A stretch of 64,000 bases of DNA from Acidobacteriota bacterium (GTDB lineage Bacteria; Acidobacteriota; Blastocatellia; Pyrinomonadales; Pyrinomonadaceae), in assembly GCA_003223025.1 (NCBI GenBank), contig QHXR01000001.1:814402-878401 (forward strand), read 5' to 3'. Numbering within the stretch: the first letter of the stretch is position 1; the number at the start of each line of letters is the position of its first letter. The position numbers and the translations under genes were made by a program. The notes under the pieces were generated by a model. It was not told where the DNA came from and ran no database searches. It was given only the letters and a program-made list of their open reading frames with translations. Shown piece after piece: positions 8,623 through 16,841 of the stretch.

Positions 8623-8980
8623 ATGGCATTTATAAATATTAAAAGGATCGCGATCGGAATGTTTGCGGGCGTTGTGTTTTTGCTTGCTGCTAATACGGAT
8701 GCGAGTGCGCAGTCGAGACGTGACATTGAACGGGAACGCCAACGTATCGAACGCGAGAATGCGCGGTATCGTCAAAGTCGCAACCGAATCGAACGGCTAC
8801 AATCAGGGATTTCAAGCCGGGCAGTATGATCGACGCAAGCGAAAATACAATCAGTCGAATGTGTATCGTGACACGGGAGCCTATCCGAATGACGGCGATC
8901 CGACGAGCAGCGATTACATTTACCGGCAGGGTTATTTACAGGGCTACAACGACGGCTACAACGGCACCCGAAATTATTGA
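8623..8980 (+). pseudogene. small secreted Gln/Tyr/Arg-rich protein, interrupted by a frameshift
   Basis: The first frame starts at ATG 8623 (GAGGAG upstream) and gives a signal peptide (MAFINIKRIAIGMFAGVVFL, ending DASAQ) plus a charged helix (RRDIERERQRIERENARYRQ), then stops at 8829 after 68 residues. The +1 frame continues the same style of protein: NGYNQGFQAGQYDRRKRK, then YIYRQGYLQGYNDGYNGTRN to a stop at 8980. The YNxGxxxGxxD pattern is one that I know from small secreted proteins in this lineage, where it sits in the same chain as the signal peptide. The shift falls at about 8780-8800. It could be a real mutation, a base error or recoding. Confidence 0.7.
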
Positions 8981-9002
8981 TTTGCCCATGCCGTCCCACG
9001 AG

Positions 9003-9028
9003 AAGGCCTCGCGCTAGCGAGGCTTTTT
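9003..9028. terminator. bidirectional intrinsic terminator
   Basis: Stem GCCTCGC (9006-9012) and GCGAGGC (9017-9023) with loop GCTA, extended by A/T pairs and followed by TTTTT on the plus strand. It lies just before the end of arsC (9034) and after the gene ending at 8980. Confidence 0.85.
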
Positions 9029-9033
9029 CGCGC

Positions 9034-9447
9034 TTACGACGTACAGAAATATTCCTTTAGTCGACCAGATATCTGCTCTCGCACTTTACGGAATGCGTCG
9101 AGTCTTTCTTTCTCACTGCCTTCAACCGCAGCCGGATCCTGAAAGCTCCAGTGGATGCGTTCGGTATCGGACGGATAGACCGGGCAACTCTCGTTCGCAT
9201 TGTCACAGACGGTGATTACGTAATCGAAATGTTGATCAGCAAACTCGTCGACGGATTTCGATCGTTGAGCAGTAATATCGATACCGATCTCTGCCATCGA
9301 AGCAATCGCTTCGGGCCTTACGCTTGTCGGAGCTAAGCCCGCACTTTCGATATCGAACCTTTCGCCCGCTATCTCACGCAACAATCCTTCGGCCATTTGG
9401 CTCCGGGCCGAGTTACCGGTGCAGAGGATCAGCACACGTTGTTTCAT
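9034..9447 (-). CDS. arsC: arsenate reductase ArsC, thioredoxin-coupled type
   Basis: 137 residues of the low-molecular-weight phosphatase fold. It reduces arsenate to arsenite in the cytosol for export. The P-loop CTGNSAR starts at C9; the redox pair is C81 and C88 ([16 protein letters not shown]); the phosphatase-like Asp-Pro is at 104-105 (FQDPAA). This triad of cysteines is the arrangement of thioredoxin-dependent ArsC enzymes. Its ATG overlaps the acr3 stop codon (ATGA), so it is the last gene of the acr3-arsC unit. Length is normal. Confidence 0.97.
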   Translation of the reverse strand: MKQRVLILCTGNSARSQMAEGLLREIAGERFDIESAGLAPTSVRPEAIASMAEIGIDITAQRSKSVDEFADQHFDYVITVCDNANESCPVYPSDTERIHWSFQDPAAVEGSEKERLDAFRKVREQISGRLKEYFCTS

Positions 9448-10511
9448 GATGGTGTCTCAACAGGAAAATATTGTCTCTGAAAATAAAGTGCGACGTTGAC
9501 GAGTGAGATAAGTACCGGAACTTCAACCAGCGGGCCGATGACGGCGGCAAATGCGGCACCGGAGTTGATTCCAAATACTGCGACGGCAACAGCGATCGCC
9601 AGCTCAAAATTATTACTCGCCGCCGTAAATGAAAGCGTCGCAGTTCGTGAATAATCCGCACCGAGCCTTCGTCCCATGTAGAAACTGATGAAGAACATCG
9701 CGACGAAATAGATCAGCAGCGGTATCGCGATCCGCACTACATCGAAGGGAAGTTGGACGATGAGATCGCCCTTCAGGCTGAACATCACGACGATTGTGAA
9801 AAGAAGCGAGATCAATGTCACCGGGCTGATGAAAGGAATGAATTTTCCGTCGTACCATTCCTTTCCTTTCAGCCGCATAAGTACGAACCGCACCGCCATG
9901 CCGGCAAAAAATGGAATTCCGAGATATATCAATACGCTCTCGGCGATCTGGCGAATACTGACATCGACCACAACGCCCTGCACTCCGAATAACGGCGGCA
10001 GGATCGTCACGAAAATCCACGCGTAAATACTGTAGAACAAAATCTGGAATACGCTGTTGAACGCGACAAGTCCCGCCGCGTAGTTACTGTCGCCCCGAGC
10101 GAGCTCGTTCCAGACGATTACCATCGCTATGCAGCGAGCCAATCCGATCATGATCAGCCCAACCATGTATTCGGGCTTGTCGCGCAAGAAAACGACTGCG
10201 AGAAGGAACATCAGTAACGGACCGATTATCCAATTCTGGACGAGAGAAAGGCCCAGAATGCGCGTGTCGCGAAGGACGTCCCCGAGATTTTCGTACCGAA
10301 CTTTCGCGAGCGGAGGGAACATCATCAGTATCAATCCGACGGCGATAAGTATGTTCGTCGTGCCGATCTGGAAGCCGTCGATCAGTTTGTCGACGTTCGG
10401 AAAAATCGACCCGACGGCGATGCCGATCATCATTGCAAGAAAGATCCAAAGAGTCAGGAACCGATCGAGAAACGATAGGCGTCGCGTCGGGTTGCAGTTT
10501 GTCACTGACAT
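9444..10511 (-). CDS. acr3: arsenite efflux permease ACR3
   Basis: 355 residues, about ten membrane helices, starting [20 protein letters not shown]. It exports arsenite across the inner membrane using the proton gradient. The family's essential cysteine is C127 in [20 protein letters not shown], and the conserved acidic helix [14 protein letters not shown] near 325-338 is present. It overlaps arsC by four bases and lies 16 bp after the small Cys-rich gene, so all four minus-strand genes probably form one arsenic-induced transcript starting at the arsI promoter. Confidence 0.97.
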   Translation of the reverse strand: MSVTNCNPTRRLSFLDRFLTLWIFLAMMIGIAVGSIFPNVDKLIDGFQIGTTNILIAVGLILMMFPPLAKVRYENLGDVLRDTRILGLSLVQNWIIGPLLMFLLAVVFLRDKPEYMVGLIMIGLARCIAMVIVWNELARGDSNYAAGLVAFNSVFQILFYSIYAWIFVTILPPLFGVQGVVVDVSIRQIAESVLIYLGIPFFAGMAVRFVLMRLKGKEWYDGKFIPFISPVTLISLLFTIVVMFSLKGDLIVQLPFDVVRIAIPLLIYFVAMFFISFYMGRRLGADYSRTATLSFTAASNNFELAIAVAVAVFGINSGAAFAAVIGPLVEVPVLISLVNVALYFQRQYFPVETPS

Positions 10512-10527
10512 AAGAGCTCGTTGCTAC

Positions 10528-10734
10528 TCAAGCGCTGGTTTGCAAATCCACTTCCTCGCAGCATAGCGTGTACCAGCCAAACTTCGCCGATACGGGATCT
10601 CGTTTTATGACGAAAACTTCCCAACTCCGGGCGAATAGATCGTCAACGAAACTTCGATCGGATTCCTTTCCGCATTCGCTCCGAAGCGGGCACGATGTTT
10701 TCGAGCGGCTAAACATTTTGTCTGCGAGACTCAT
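10528..10734 (-). CDS. small Cys-containing protein in the ars operon, unknown
   Basis: 68 residues from ATG 10734, with GAAGG upstream; a longer frame runs back to 10815 but that part overlaps arsI. It has no signal or membrane segment. Four cysteines are arranged as CPLRSEC (about 15-21) and a vicinal pair YTLCCEEVD near the C-terminus. The stretch SWEVFVIKRDPVS resembles the end of the ArsI/CadI barrel (WEVFVVLEDN), suggesting either a remnant of an ArsI-like domain or a small trivalent-arsenic binding protein. I do not know a named family. Confidence 0.65.
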   Translation of the reverse strand: MSLADKMFSRSKTSCPLRSECGKESDRSFVDDLFARSWEVFVIKRDPVSAKFGWYTLCCEEVDLQTSA

Positions 10735-10748
10735 TGCTATACCTTCAT

Positions 10749-11246
10749 TCAGCAGCAAGCCGTCGCGACTTCCTGCGGCTTGCCGTCGATATTTGTGAAC
10801 GTCGGAACGCAGCACGTCTTATCGGCGGACGCCTGCACTTCTTCCGATAGGTTGTCTTCGAGCACGACGAAGACTTCCCACTCATTTCCATCCGGATCGT
10901 TCACCCAGGCTTTGTCCTGGAGCGCATAGCAACAAGTCGTCTGCATTTCTTCGCGCGGAACCAGACCATTTTCTTTCCATGCGTCACGCATCGCGATGAC
11001 GTCGCCGGACGTCGCAACCTGAATTCCCAGATGCGAAAGAGCGCCGCTTCCGTCGAAGGGAACTTGATTGAGAGTAAAGTTGAGCGGCGGATTCGCGACA
11101 TCGAACTTGGCATATCCCGTGCGAACTTTTAACGGCTCGATACCAAAAAGCTTTTTATAGAATTCGATACTCTGCTCGACGTTACTGACATTGATGGCCA
11201 AGTGTGCTTTGAGAGTATTGATTGTGGTATTCGAATTTGTACTCAT
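10749..11246 (-). CDS. arsI: ArsI/CadI family vicinal-oxygen-chelate protein (C-As lyase-like)
   Basis: 165 residues; the start is ATG 11246 because AAGGAG precedes it, not the upstream in-frame ATG at 11303. The glyoxalase/VOC fold is evident. Likely Fe(II) ligands are H15, H72 and E124 (in WEVF), and the substrate thiol pair is C105-C106 in TTCCYALQDKAWVNDPDG. These match the ligands and Cys pair known for ArsI, which cleaves the C-As bond of trivalent methyl- and aryl-arsenicals. The tail carries two further Cys pairs (TCCVP about 144-147 and the terminal ACC), probably extra arsenite-binding sites. CadI-type cadmium-induced proteins share the fold and are the main alternative. Confidence 0.9.
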   Translation of the reverse strand: MSTNSNTTINTLKAHLAINVSNVEQSIEFYKKLFGIEPLKVRTGYAKFDVANPPLNFTLNQVPFDGSGALSHLGIQVATSGDVIAMRDAWKENGLVPREEMQTTCCYALQDKAWVNDPDGNEWEVFVVLEDNLSEEVQASADKTCCVPTFTNIDGKPQEVATACC

Positions 11247-11273
11247 GATTTCATCTCCTTTATGATAGTAATA

Positions 11274-11297
11274 ACAATTACGGTTGTTCGTAATTGT
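11274..11297. promoter_or_regulatory. ArsR operator, proximal to arsI
   Basis: A 24-bp inverted repeat: ACAATTAC, 8 bp, GTAATTGT. It lies 28 bp upstream of the arsI start codon, in the divergent arsI-arsR promoter region. A second repeat of the same length and edges follows at 11320. Confidence 0.8.
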
Positions 11298-11319
11298 ATT
11301 CACACGATAGGGGACAACA

Positions 11320-11343
11320 ACAATTATGTCAAGCCATAATTGT
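11320..11343. promoter_or_regulatory. ArsR operator, proximal to arsR
   Basis: A 24-bp inverted repeat: ACAATTATG, 6 bp, CATAATTGT, perfect over 9 bp per arm. It sits 20 bp upstream of the arsR ATG and 46 bp centre to centre from the first operator, so one repressor probably controls both directions, including arsR itself. Confidence 0.8.
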
Positions 11344-11362
11344 AAGTTGGTGGAATTTTTTT

Positions 11363-11749
11363 ATGGCAAAGGAAAAAGGGACCGATCTCGAGCTCTTTTT
11401 TTCGGCTCTCGCAGACAAAACTCGACTGCGTTTGCTAAATCTCCTTCGGGATGGCGAGGTTTGTGTCTGCTTTTTTGCCGGCACCCTCGGCACGAACAAT
11501 CCGAAGATCTCGCGTCATCTTGCATACCTCAAACGTGCGTCGCTCGTCACGGCCCGGCGAGACGGGAAGTGGATGCACTACACTTTGCAAACGCCCACCG
11601 ATCCGAAGGCCCGTGAGGTTTTCGACGCCACGATGAAGATGCTCGAAGACGATCCGGAAATGAAAAGGGATAGAGCTCGTCTCGTCGATTTCTGCTGTTC
11701 GCCGAGCGCGCCGGTGATGATCAAGGGAAGAGCTACCGCGAGCAAATAA
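11363..11749 (+). CDS. arsR: ArsR family arsenite-responsive repressor
   Basis: 128 residues from ATG 11363; the open frame reaches to 11294 but that would run through the operators. It is a winged helix-turn-helix: ELFFSALADKTRLRLLNLLRD, then recognition region NPKISRHLAYLKRASLVTARRDGKWMHY. The metal-binding motif EVCVCFF (C34 and C36) lies where classical ArsR has ELCVCDL. A further Cys pair near the end (VDFCCSP) may add a ligand. Arsenite binding should release the two 24-bp operators upstream. Divergent from arsI. Confidence 0.95.
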   Translation: MAKEKGTDLELFFSALADKTRLRLLNLLRDGEVCVCFFAGTLGTNNPKISRHLAYLKRASLVTARRDGKWMHYTLQTPTDPKAREVFDATMKMLEDDPEMKRDRARLVDFCCSPSAPVMIKGRATASK

Positions 11750-11752
11750 AAA

Positions 11753-11768
11753 GGAGGCCGAAGCCTCC
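11753..11768. terminator. short terminator hairpin after arsR
   Basis: Stem GGAGGC and GCCTCC with loop CGAA, flanked by AAAAA on the left and GTCTTT on the right. It separates the convergent arsR and hemerythrin genes. Confidence 0.6.
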
Positions 11769-11772
11769 GTCT

Positions 11773-12774
11773 TTATCTTTGCGACGCCGATCGCGCCTTT
11801 TGGCGTGTTTTCGGCGAACTGCCTGCTTTTTTGACTCGAACTTTTTCACCGTTCATTAGTGATCCAAGTCGCTGAAGCGTATCTTCCGGGATCTGATCTT
11901 CGACCATCGGAAACATATCGCCCTCTTCTTCCTCGACGTGATGTTCGACATTTTCCATCAGGACGGTGAGCTTTGCTTTGAACGTAGGCGAAGTGCCCGA
12001 TAGAGTCGCGAGTTCTGCAAGCAGATCCTTCACCTGTCCGTGTTCCTCGATGCCTTCCCGAACTATTTTTTTCAGTTCCTTGTCGCCCTTCTCGAGGAGG
12101 TGCGGATAGAAGATATTTTCTTCGATGTGAGCGTGCACATCGAGCTCTTCTTTTATGCGCCGGAATGTCGCCTCGTTATTTCCATCCTCGTTCGATTTTA
12201 CTTGCGAGAACAGGGTCTCGACCTTATCGTGATCGGTCTTTAACAATTCGATCGCATTCGGCGAATCGTCAGGTCCAAACATATTCGACACCGCATCGAC
12301 GGCAGACGCTATAAGACCTTTCTTGTTCGCCCGAGATGCCGTTTTCGACCTAGCCGTTGTCGAGCCGCTCGACTTAGCCCGGCTAGTCGAACTCGACTTG
12401 CCGCGTGTAGACGTCGAGCCGGCCTTTGTCGATCTCGACGCGGCGGATGATCGTCCACCAGTTTTCGACGAAGACGATTTCGATTTTGGCTTAGCCGTCG
12501 TACTCGACGACTTCGCAGCCTTCGATCTTGAGCTACCATTCGCGGATGACGATTTCGAACTGCGCGAAGTTGTTCCGCTGCCGTTCTTTTTCGCCGTGCT
12601 GCCATTCGACGAACGCGAAGCGGTCGAGCGAGATTTCGAGCCCGACGACGCGGACCTCGAGCTCGATGACTTTGTTCCACCTGATTTCGACGCTGACTTC
12701 GATCCGGTCGACTTGGATGACGAACTACGAGACGAAGCAGATTTTGTGCTTGAAGTTTTTCTGGTTGTTGGCAT
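11773..12774 (-). CDS. histone-like basic tail fused to hemerythrin (HHE) domain
   Basis: 333 residues. Residues 1 to about 150 are almost only Ser, Lys, Arg, Thr, Ala and Gly (repeated SKSSS, SRSASS, TTARS), like the disordered basic tails of bacterial histone H1-like or DNA-binding proteins. Residues about 170-305 form a four-helix HHE domain with likely iron ligands in LLKTDHDKVETLF, VHAHIEENIFYPHL, EEHGQVKDLL and ENVEHHVEEEEGDMFP. A basic patch (RVKKAGSSPKTRQKARS) ends the chain. HHE domains bind a di-iron centre and sense or carry O2/NO or protect against oxidants. The tail suggests nucleoid binding; the coupling is inference. Confidence 0.9.
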   Translation of the reverse strand: MPTTRKTSSTKSASSRSSSSKSTGSKSASKSGGTKSSSSRSASSGSKSRSTASRSSNGSTAKKNGSGTTSRSSKSSSANGSSRSKAAKSSSTTAKPKSKSSSSKTGGRSSAASRSTKAGSTSTRGKSSSTSRAKSSGSTTARSKTASRANKKGLIASAVDAVSNMFGPDDSPNAIELLKTDHDKVETLFSQVKSNEDGNNEATFRRIKEELDVHAHIEENIFYPHLLEKGDKELKKIVREGIEEHGQVKDLLAELATLSGTSPTFKAKLTVLMENVEHHVEEEEGDMFPMVEDQIPEDTLQRLGSLMNGEKVRVKKAGSSPKTRQKARSASQR

Positions 12775-13014
12775 GTTATTCCTCCGTGTTATTGATAACT
12801 GACCTAAACGCTACCCGAGAAATTTCTGCAAACAATGTGCCTAGAAGAAATGGGGAGGTTATGTAATTTGGAAAACAAAAATGCGCTTTGAATCAATGCG
12901 CAATCGGTACGGCCCACACCCCTCCGCCGAAGGGAACGTTGCAACACCGCCTCTCGTAACGTAGAATTCTGCTCCCATCTACAATTTTCATTTCTTCGAG
13001 GAGTCGGTGTCTCT

Positions 13015-14379
13015 ATGGACAAAAAAACGTGTCGCTCCGTTAGCGCAGCAGCAATCGCGCTCGTCGTCTTCGTTCTCTTTCTTTCGAATTCCGCATTTGC
13101 GCAGAGCGCTAAGGATGAAGGTCTGAACGCGCCGCCTCCGCAATATCAGATCTTCGATCTCGGCGTCGTTCTGATGGGCGATACGGCGTCGCAAGGTGTT
13201 GGAGTTTCGACGGGCGGGGTCGTCGTCGGACGATCCGTCCGCACGGGTGGAGCGCAGGCGTTCACATGGACTCAAGCCGGCGGTATCGTCGGACTTCCGA
13301 ACATCGCCGGGCGTGCATTTTGTGTCTCGAACTCGGCTAACAATACGGGAGTTGTTGTCGGCACATGTGCATCGACACTATTCGGGACCGCACGTCTTCC
13401 GATCGTCTGGACGAACGGCGCGGTTTCGCAACTTCCACTTCCGGCGGGCGAGACGCTTGGCGAAGCTTACAGCGTGAACGCGAGCGGCGTGTCTGTCGGA
13501 TCGATCAATTCCGGAAGCTTACAGCGCGGCGCCGTGTATAGCGGAGCGAGTGCGACGGTCATAACGCAGACGACGGCCGGCGGAAGTTTTTTCACGACAG
13601 CGTTCGGCGTCAACAATGCCGGACGGGTCGTTGGTATCGGGATCGATCCATCGAATGCCGCTCGTAATGTCGGGATGGTTTATGACATCGGTAGCAGCGC
13701 CGCTATCGAAGTCGGTTCGATTTCAGGGACCAACGGAGCGATCGCATTTGCTATCGGGAACGGTGGGCATGTAGTCGGATCAACGATGATGAATCAGGGA
13801 TCCGGTCTTCCGTTTATCTGGACGCAGGCCGGAGGTATGGTCGCGATCCCGCTTCCGACCGGAACAACTCAAGGTTCTGCACGCGGAGTGAATTCTTCGG
13901 GATGGGCGGTCGGCACGGCTTCGTCCGCATTTGCGATCCCGTTTGTATATGACGGAACAAACTCCTATCGAGTCGCGGATCTCATTCCGGCCGGAACGGG
14001 CTGGGACCTGTCGATGAACACTTCCTCGTCGGCGCAAGGCATTAGCGATTCGGGCGTCATTGTAGGGACCGGCGTGTTGAACGGAGCGGTTCACGGCTAC
14101 GCAATGGTGCCTGTCGCGGTAAACGTTTCGGTGAGCGGCCGTATCTTTACTGCGAACGGTTTTCCGATCCGAAATGCTATCGTCTCGATCACGGGCGGCA
14201 ATCTTCCCGCCGGTGTGAAAATACAGACCGGAAGCTTCGGATGGTTCTCGTTCGCGGGATTGGAAAGTGGACAGACTTATACGATTTCGGTGGGAGCGAA
14301 ACGAAACACTTTTGCGCGCGCAGCAATGATCAGGAGATCTGGGCGGCTTTCGTCAACGGAAGGCGGCGGCCATATGTGA
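13015..14379 (+). CDS. secreted HAF-repeat protein with truncated carboxypeptidase-regulatory-like end
   Basis: 454 residues, GAGGAG upstream, signal peptide ending SNSAFAQ (about 30). Residues 40-360 consist of about seven HAF-type extracellular repeats (for example QGVGVSTGGVVVGRS, AFTWTQAGGIVGLP, SAQGISDSGVIVGTG). Residues 365-435 begin a carboxypeptidase-regulatory-like beta sandwich (VSGRIFTANGFPIRNAIVSI, then FGWFSFAGLESGQTYTISVG). The domain breaks off at AKRNTFA and is followed by an unrelated basic tail that lies inside the convergent DUF418 gene (50-bp overlap). This looks like a 3' truncation. Function of HAF repeats is unknown; surface location likely. Confidence 0.82.
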   Translation: MDKKTCRSVSAAAIALVVFVLFLSNSAFAQSAKDEGLNAPPPQYQIFDLGVVLMGDTASQGVGVSTGGVVVGRSVRTGGAQAFTWTQAGGIVGLPNIAGRAFCVSNSANNTGVVVGTCASTLFGTARLPIVWTNGAVSQLPLPAGETLGEAYSVNASGVSVGSINSGSLQRGAVYSGASATVITQTTAGGSFFTTAFGVNNAGRVVGIGIDPSNAARNVGMVYDIGSSAAIEVGSISGTNGAIAFAIGNGGHVVGSTMMNQGSGLPFIWTQAGGMVAIPLPTGTTQGSARGVNSSGWAVGTASSAFAIPFVYDGTNSYRVADLIPAGTGWDLSMNTSSSAQGISDSGVIVGTGVLNGAVHGYAMVPVAVNVSVSGRIFTANGFPIRNAIVSITGGNLPAGVKIQTGSFGWFSFAGLESGQTYTISVGAKRNTFARAAMIRRSGRLSSTEGGGHM

Positions 14380-15565
14380 GCTGCCGCCAGATCCATTCCA
14401 TCGGTCCGTACGCGAAGTAACGCAGCCAAATCGAGCTTAGTAAAATCTGCACGGAGAAGATCGCGAGAGCGATCAGCGTTGCCTTTAGCGAGCCGATCGA
14501 ACCAAACATTCCAAACCCGTAACCGTAGAAGATCGTCACACAGACCACCGTCTGGAAAAGATAGTTCGACAACGCCATTCGTCCGACGGGTGCAAGCACT
14601 GATAAGACCTTCCGCCATCCGTCGACCTGCCAGAGCGTTGCGACAAGAGCCATGATAAAAAGTGCGAGAGCCGGAACACCGAACGCGTAACCGATCACGC
14701 CTAGTACGGTCATCGGCGACGGAGGAAACGGAGCTTCGTTGCCGGCCAGCCATGCCATCGAAACGTTCCCGATCAATCCGAGGATCGATCCATAGACCAG
14801 CACCTTGCGTATGAGAGCGCCGTGAGCCTTCAAATTTTGAAAAACGCCGATCCGATAGGCGTACATTCCAAGCAGAAACATCGCGAGGATCTTCGGAAGT
14901 CGCATATTAAAGATCAGACCCAAGTATCGCCCGACGATGTAGTCCAGGTTATAACCCGAAACTATCTGCCAATAAGACGACGTCTGCACAAGGCCGACAT
15001 TCTGATCCCACTGTTGATACTCCGCATCGAAGTTCGGCGGAGCCTGCGGCGGAGCGAACATAAGAAACGCGGCGTACAACAGCAGGTAAGTGAAGATCGG
15101 AACGGCCATCAGAGCGAACGCCCATTTCAAAAGCGACTCGTTCGATTTCTTTCGGAAAAGGATCAGAATAAATCCCATCAGCGCGTAGATGCTGAGAATG
15201 TCACCGGCCCAAAGCAGGTAGGCGTGAAGAAGCCCGATGACGAGAAGCCAGAAGAGACGTCGTTTGAATAGCGACGCGTTGGTATCGCCGCGCTCTTCGG
15301 CTCGTGCGATCTGAAGTGCGAAGCCTACGCCAAAAAGAAACGAGAAGATCGAATAAAATTTTCCTTCGATAAAGAAGTGAACGAGGAAGTGCGTGACTTG
15401 ATCGTAGATCGGGGTCGCGTTCTCGAGAGATGGCGGCAACATTCCGTAACCGGAAAACCACTGAAGGTTGCCGATCAGAATTCCGCACACCGCAAGACCG
15501 CGGAGCACATCAAGGATCTCAATTCGTTCACGTGAAGAAACAGGGGCGATATCCGCTTTAACCAT
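14330..15565 (-). CDS. DUF418 polytopic membrane protein
   Basis: 411 residues, about ten membrane helices. The start RIEILDVLRGLAVCGILIGN and the C-terminal half (ALALFIMALVATLW, then LSVLAPVGRMALSNYLFQT and GPMEWIWRQLTYGR) are diagnostic of DUF418 proteins, which resemble acyltransferase-3 membrane proteins. Substrate unknown; members are often near secondary-metabolite or lipid-modifying genes. Its 3' end overlaps the HAF gene by 50 bp on the opposite strand. Confidence 0.93.
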   Translation of the reverse strand: MVKADIAPVSSRERIEILDVLRGLAVCGILIGNLQWFSGYGMLPPSLENATPIYDQVTHFLVHFFIEGKFYSIFSFLFGVGFALQIARAEERGDTNASLFKRRLFWLLVIGLLHAYLLWAGDILSIYALMGFILILFRKKSNESLLKWAFALMAVPIFTYLLLYAAFLMFAPPQAPPNFDAEYQQWDQNVGLVQTSSYWQIVSGYNLDYIVGRYLGLIFNMRLPKILAMFLLGMYAYRIGVFQNLKAHGALIRKVLVYGSILGLIGNVSMAWLAGNEAPFPPSPMTVLGVIGYAFGVPALALFIMALVATLWQVDGWRKVLSVLAPVGRMALSNYLFQTVVCVTIFYGYGFGMFGSIGSLKATLIALAIFSVQILLSSIWLRYFAYGPMEWIWRQLTYGRRLPLTKAAQIS

Positions 15566-15728
15566 CGTCGCATTCTCCTACTCAGGTTTTGTGATGTGAG
15601 AACGAACGCCCTAAACGCAAATATCCAAGGCAAGCTTTTTACGCTCCAAGTCTCGCACATGTTCCGTCCGCGAGTGCAGGAATTTTTTCGGATGGGCGAA
15701 TTAGGGGGGAACGATCAGAAAATCGTCG

Positions 15729-16841
15729 TCATTTGGCAAACGTCGATACGATCCCTGCCGGTGTCAGTTTGCGGATCGAGTGGTTAGAGACGTCGGTAAT
15801 ATAGAGATTGCCCACGCTGTCGTAAGCCATACCTTTCGCCGAGCCGAAGAGAGCAGTCGACGCTTTGCCGTCGCGATTGCCTCCCTCCGAGCTTCCCGCG
15901 ATATTTGCCGAGCATGGATTGATTATGTTGCCTCCGGCGAGCGTCGATACTTTTCCATCCGCGATCTTGATCACACGATTGATCCGTTGATCGGTAAAAA
16001 GTATCTCGCCTTTCTTATTCACGATGATTGTCTCCGGCTCGACGAACTCCGCAGTTGCGATCGGACCCTGCGTGTACACGGGACACCATTCACGCTTGTA
16101 AGGCTGACCGGCGACCAACGTGATAGCACCGGTCGCGATGTCGATCTTTCCGACGAAGCGACCGAAGCTATACGAGCCGAAAATAATGTTTCCCTGCAGA
16201 TCGATCGTCATTCCGCTGATCTGATTCGGCAGAATAAATTTTCCGTCCGGCGTCTTGAGTGTTGAGATCATTCCGCTCGGACTGATCTTGCGAATTACGT
16301 TGAACGCTTTTCTGTTCTTCTTCTCTACCTTTCTTGCCGGATCGCTCAAGTTGAAATTGTCCGTCACGAAATTCGTGCCGATCGTATCCTTTATCTTGTC
16401 GGCACTGTCTGTGAAATAAATGTTGTCCTTCTTATCTACCGCCATGAGCCCGATGGAATTTATGCCGGCTGTCGCAAGCGGACCGTCTTCGAGTTTGTAG
16501 CTCCACTGCTGACCGGCGAAACGCGTCAGCGTGACGATGTTGTCACTCGACACGACGATCTTGTAGATCTCCTTGCCGTCGTGGGCATACATGTTGTCTT
16601 TCGAATCGATGATCAGATCTTGCCACGCTCGATCCATACCGCCGATGACCGGCCCTTGCTTTGAAAGGTTCGTGATGGTTCCGTCGGGTGCGATCTTCAC
16701 CAGGCCGTACTTTCGCGTGGCGAAAACATTGTCCTTACTGTCGACGACAATAAAATGCGTTTCCGCCAGAACGGTCGCCTCTTGGGCCGACAGTTGAACC
16801 GGAATCAGAAGAGCAACGATGAGTGTGAAAATGTATTTCAT
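15729..16841 (-). CDS. secreted NHL-repeat beta-propeller protein
   Basis: 370 residues from ATG 16841, whose first base is the last base of the upstream gene's TAA, so the two are coupled. A signal peptide (MKYIFTLIVALLIPVQLSAQ) is followed by about six NHL-type blades, for example HFIVVDSKDNVFATRKYGLV, GLMAVDKKDNIYFTDSADKI and KGMAYDSVGNLYITDVSNHS. NHL propellers bind proteins, glycans or small ligands; no catalytic residues are evident. It is the last gene of a long minus-strand series of exported proteins. Confidence 0.88.
   Translation of the reverse strand: MKYIFTLIVALLIPVQLSAQEATVLAETHFIVVDSKDNVFATRKYGLVKIAPDGTITNLSKQGPVIGGMDRAWQDLIIDSKDNMYAHDGKEIYKIVVSSDNIVTLTRFAGQQWSYKLEDGPLATAGINSIGLMAVDKKDNIYFTDSADKIKDTIGTNFVTDNFNLSDPARKVEKKNRKAFNVIRKISPSGMISTLKTPDGKFILPNQISGMTIDLQGNIIFGSYSFGRFVGKIDIATGAITLVAGQPYKREWCPVYTQGPIATAEFVEPETIIVNKKGEILFTDQRINRVIKIADGKVSTLAGGNIINPCSANIAGSSEGGNRDGKASTALFGSAKGMAYDSVGNLYITDVSNHSIRKLTPAGIVSTFAK

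Noticed and set aside
11294..11362. Longer ArsR start
   Set aside because: It would translate the operators, and the conserved domain begins after ATG 11363.
12309..12802. Acidic plus-strand frame of about 159 codons opposite the hemerythrin tail
   Set aside because: It is the antisense of Ser/Arg/Lys codons, giving a meaningless Asp/Val/Phe-rich product.
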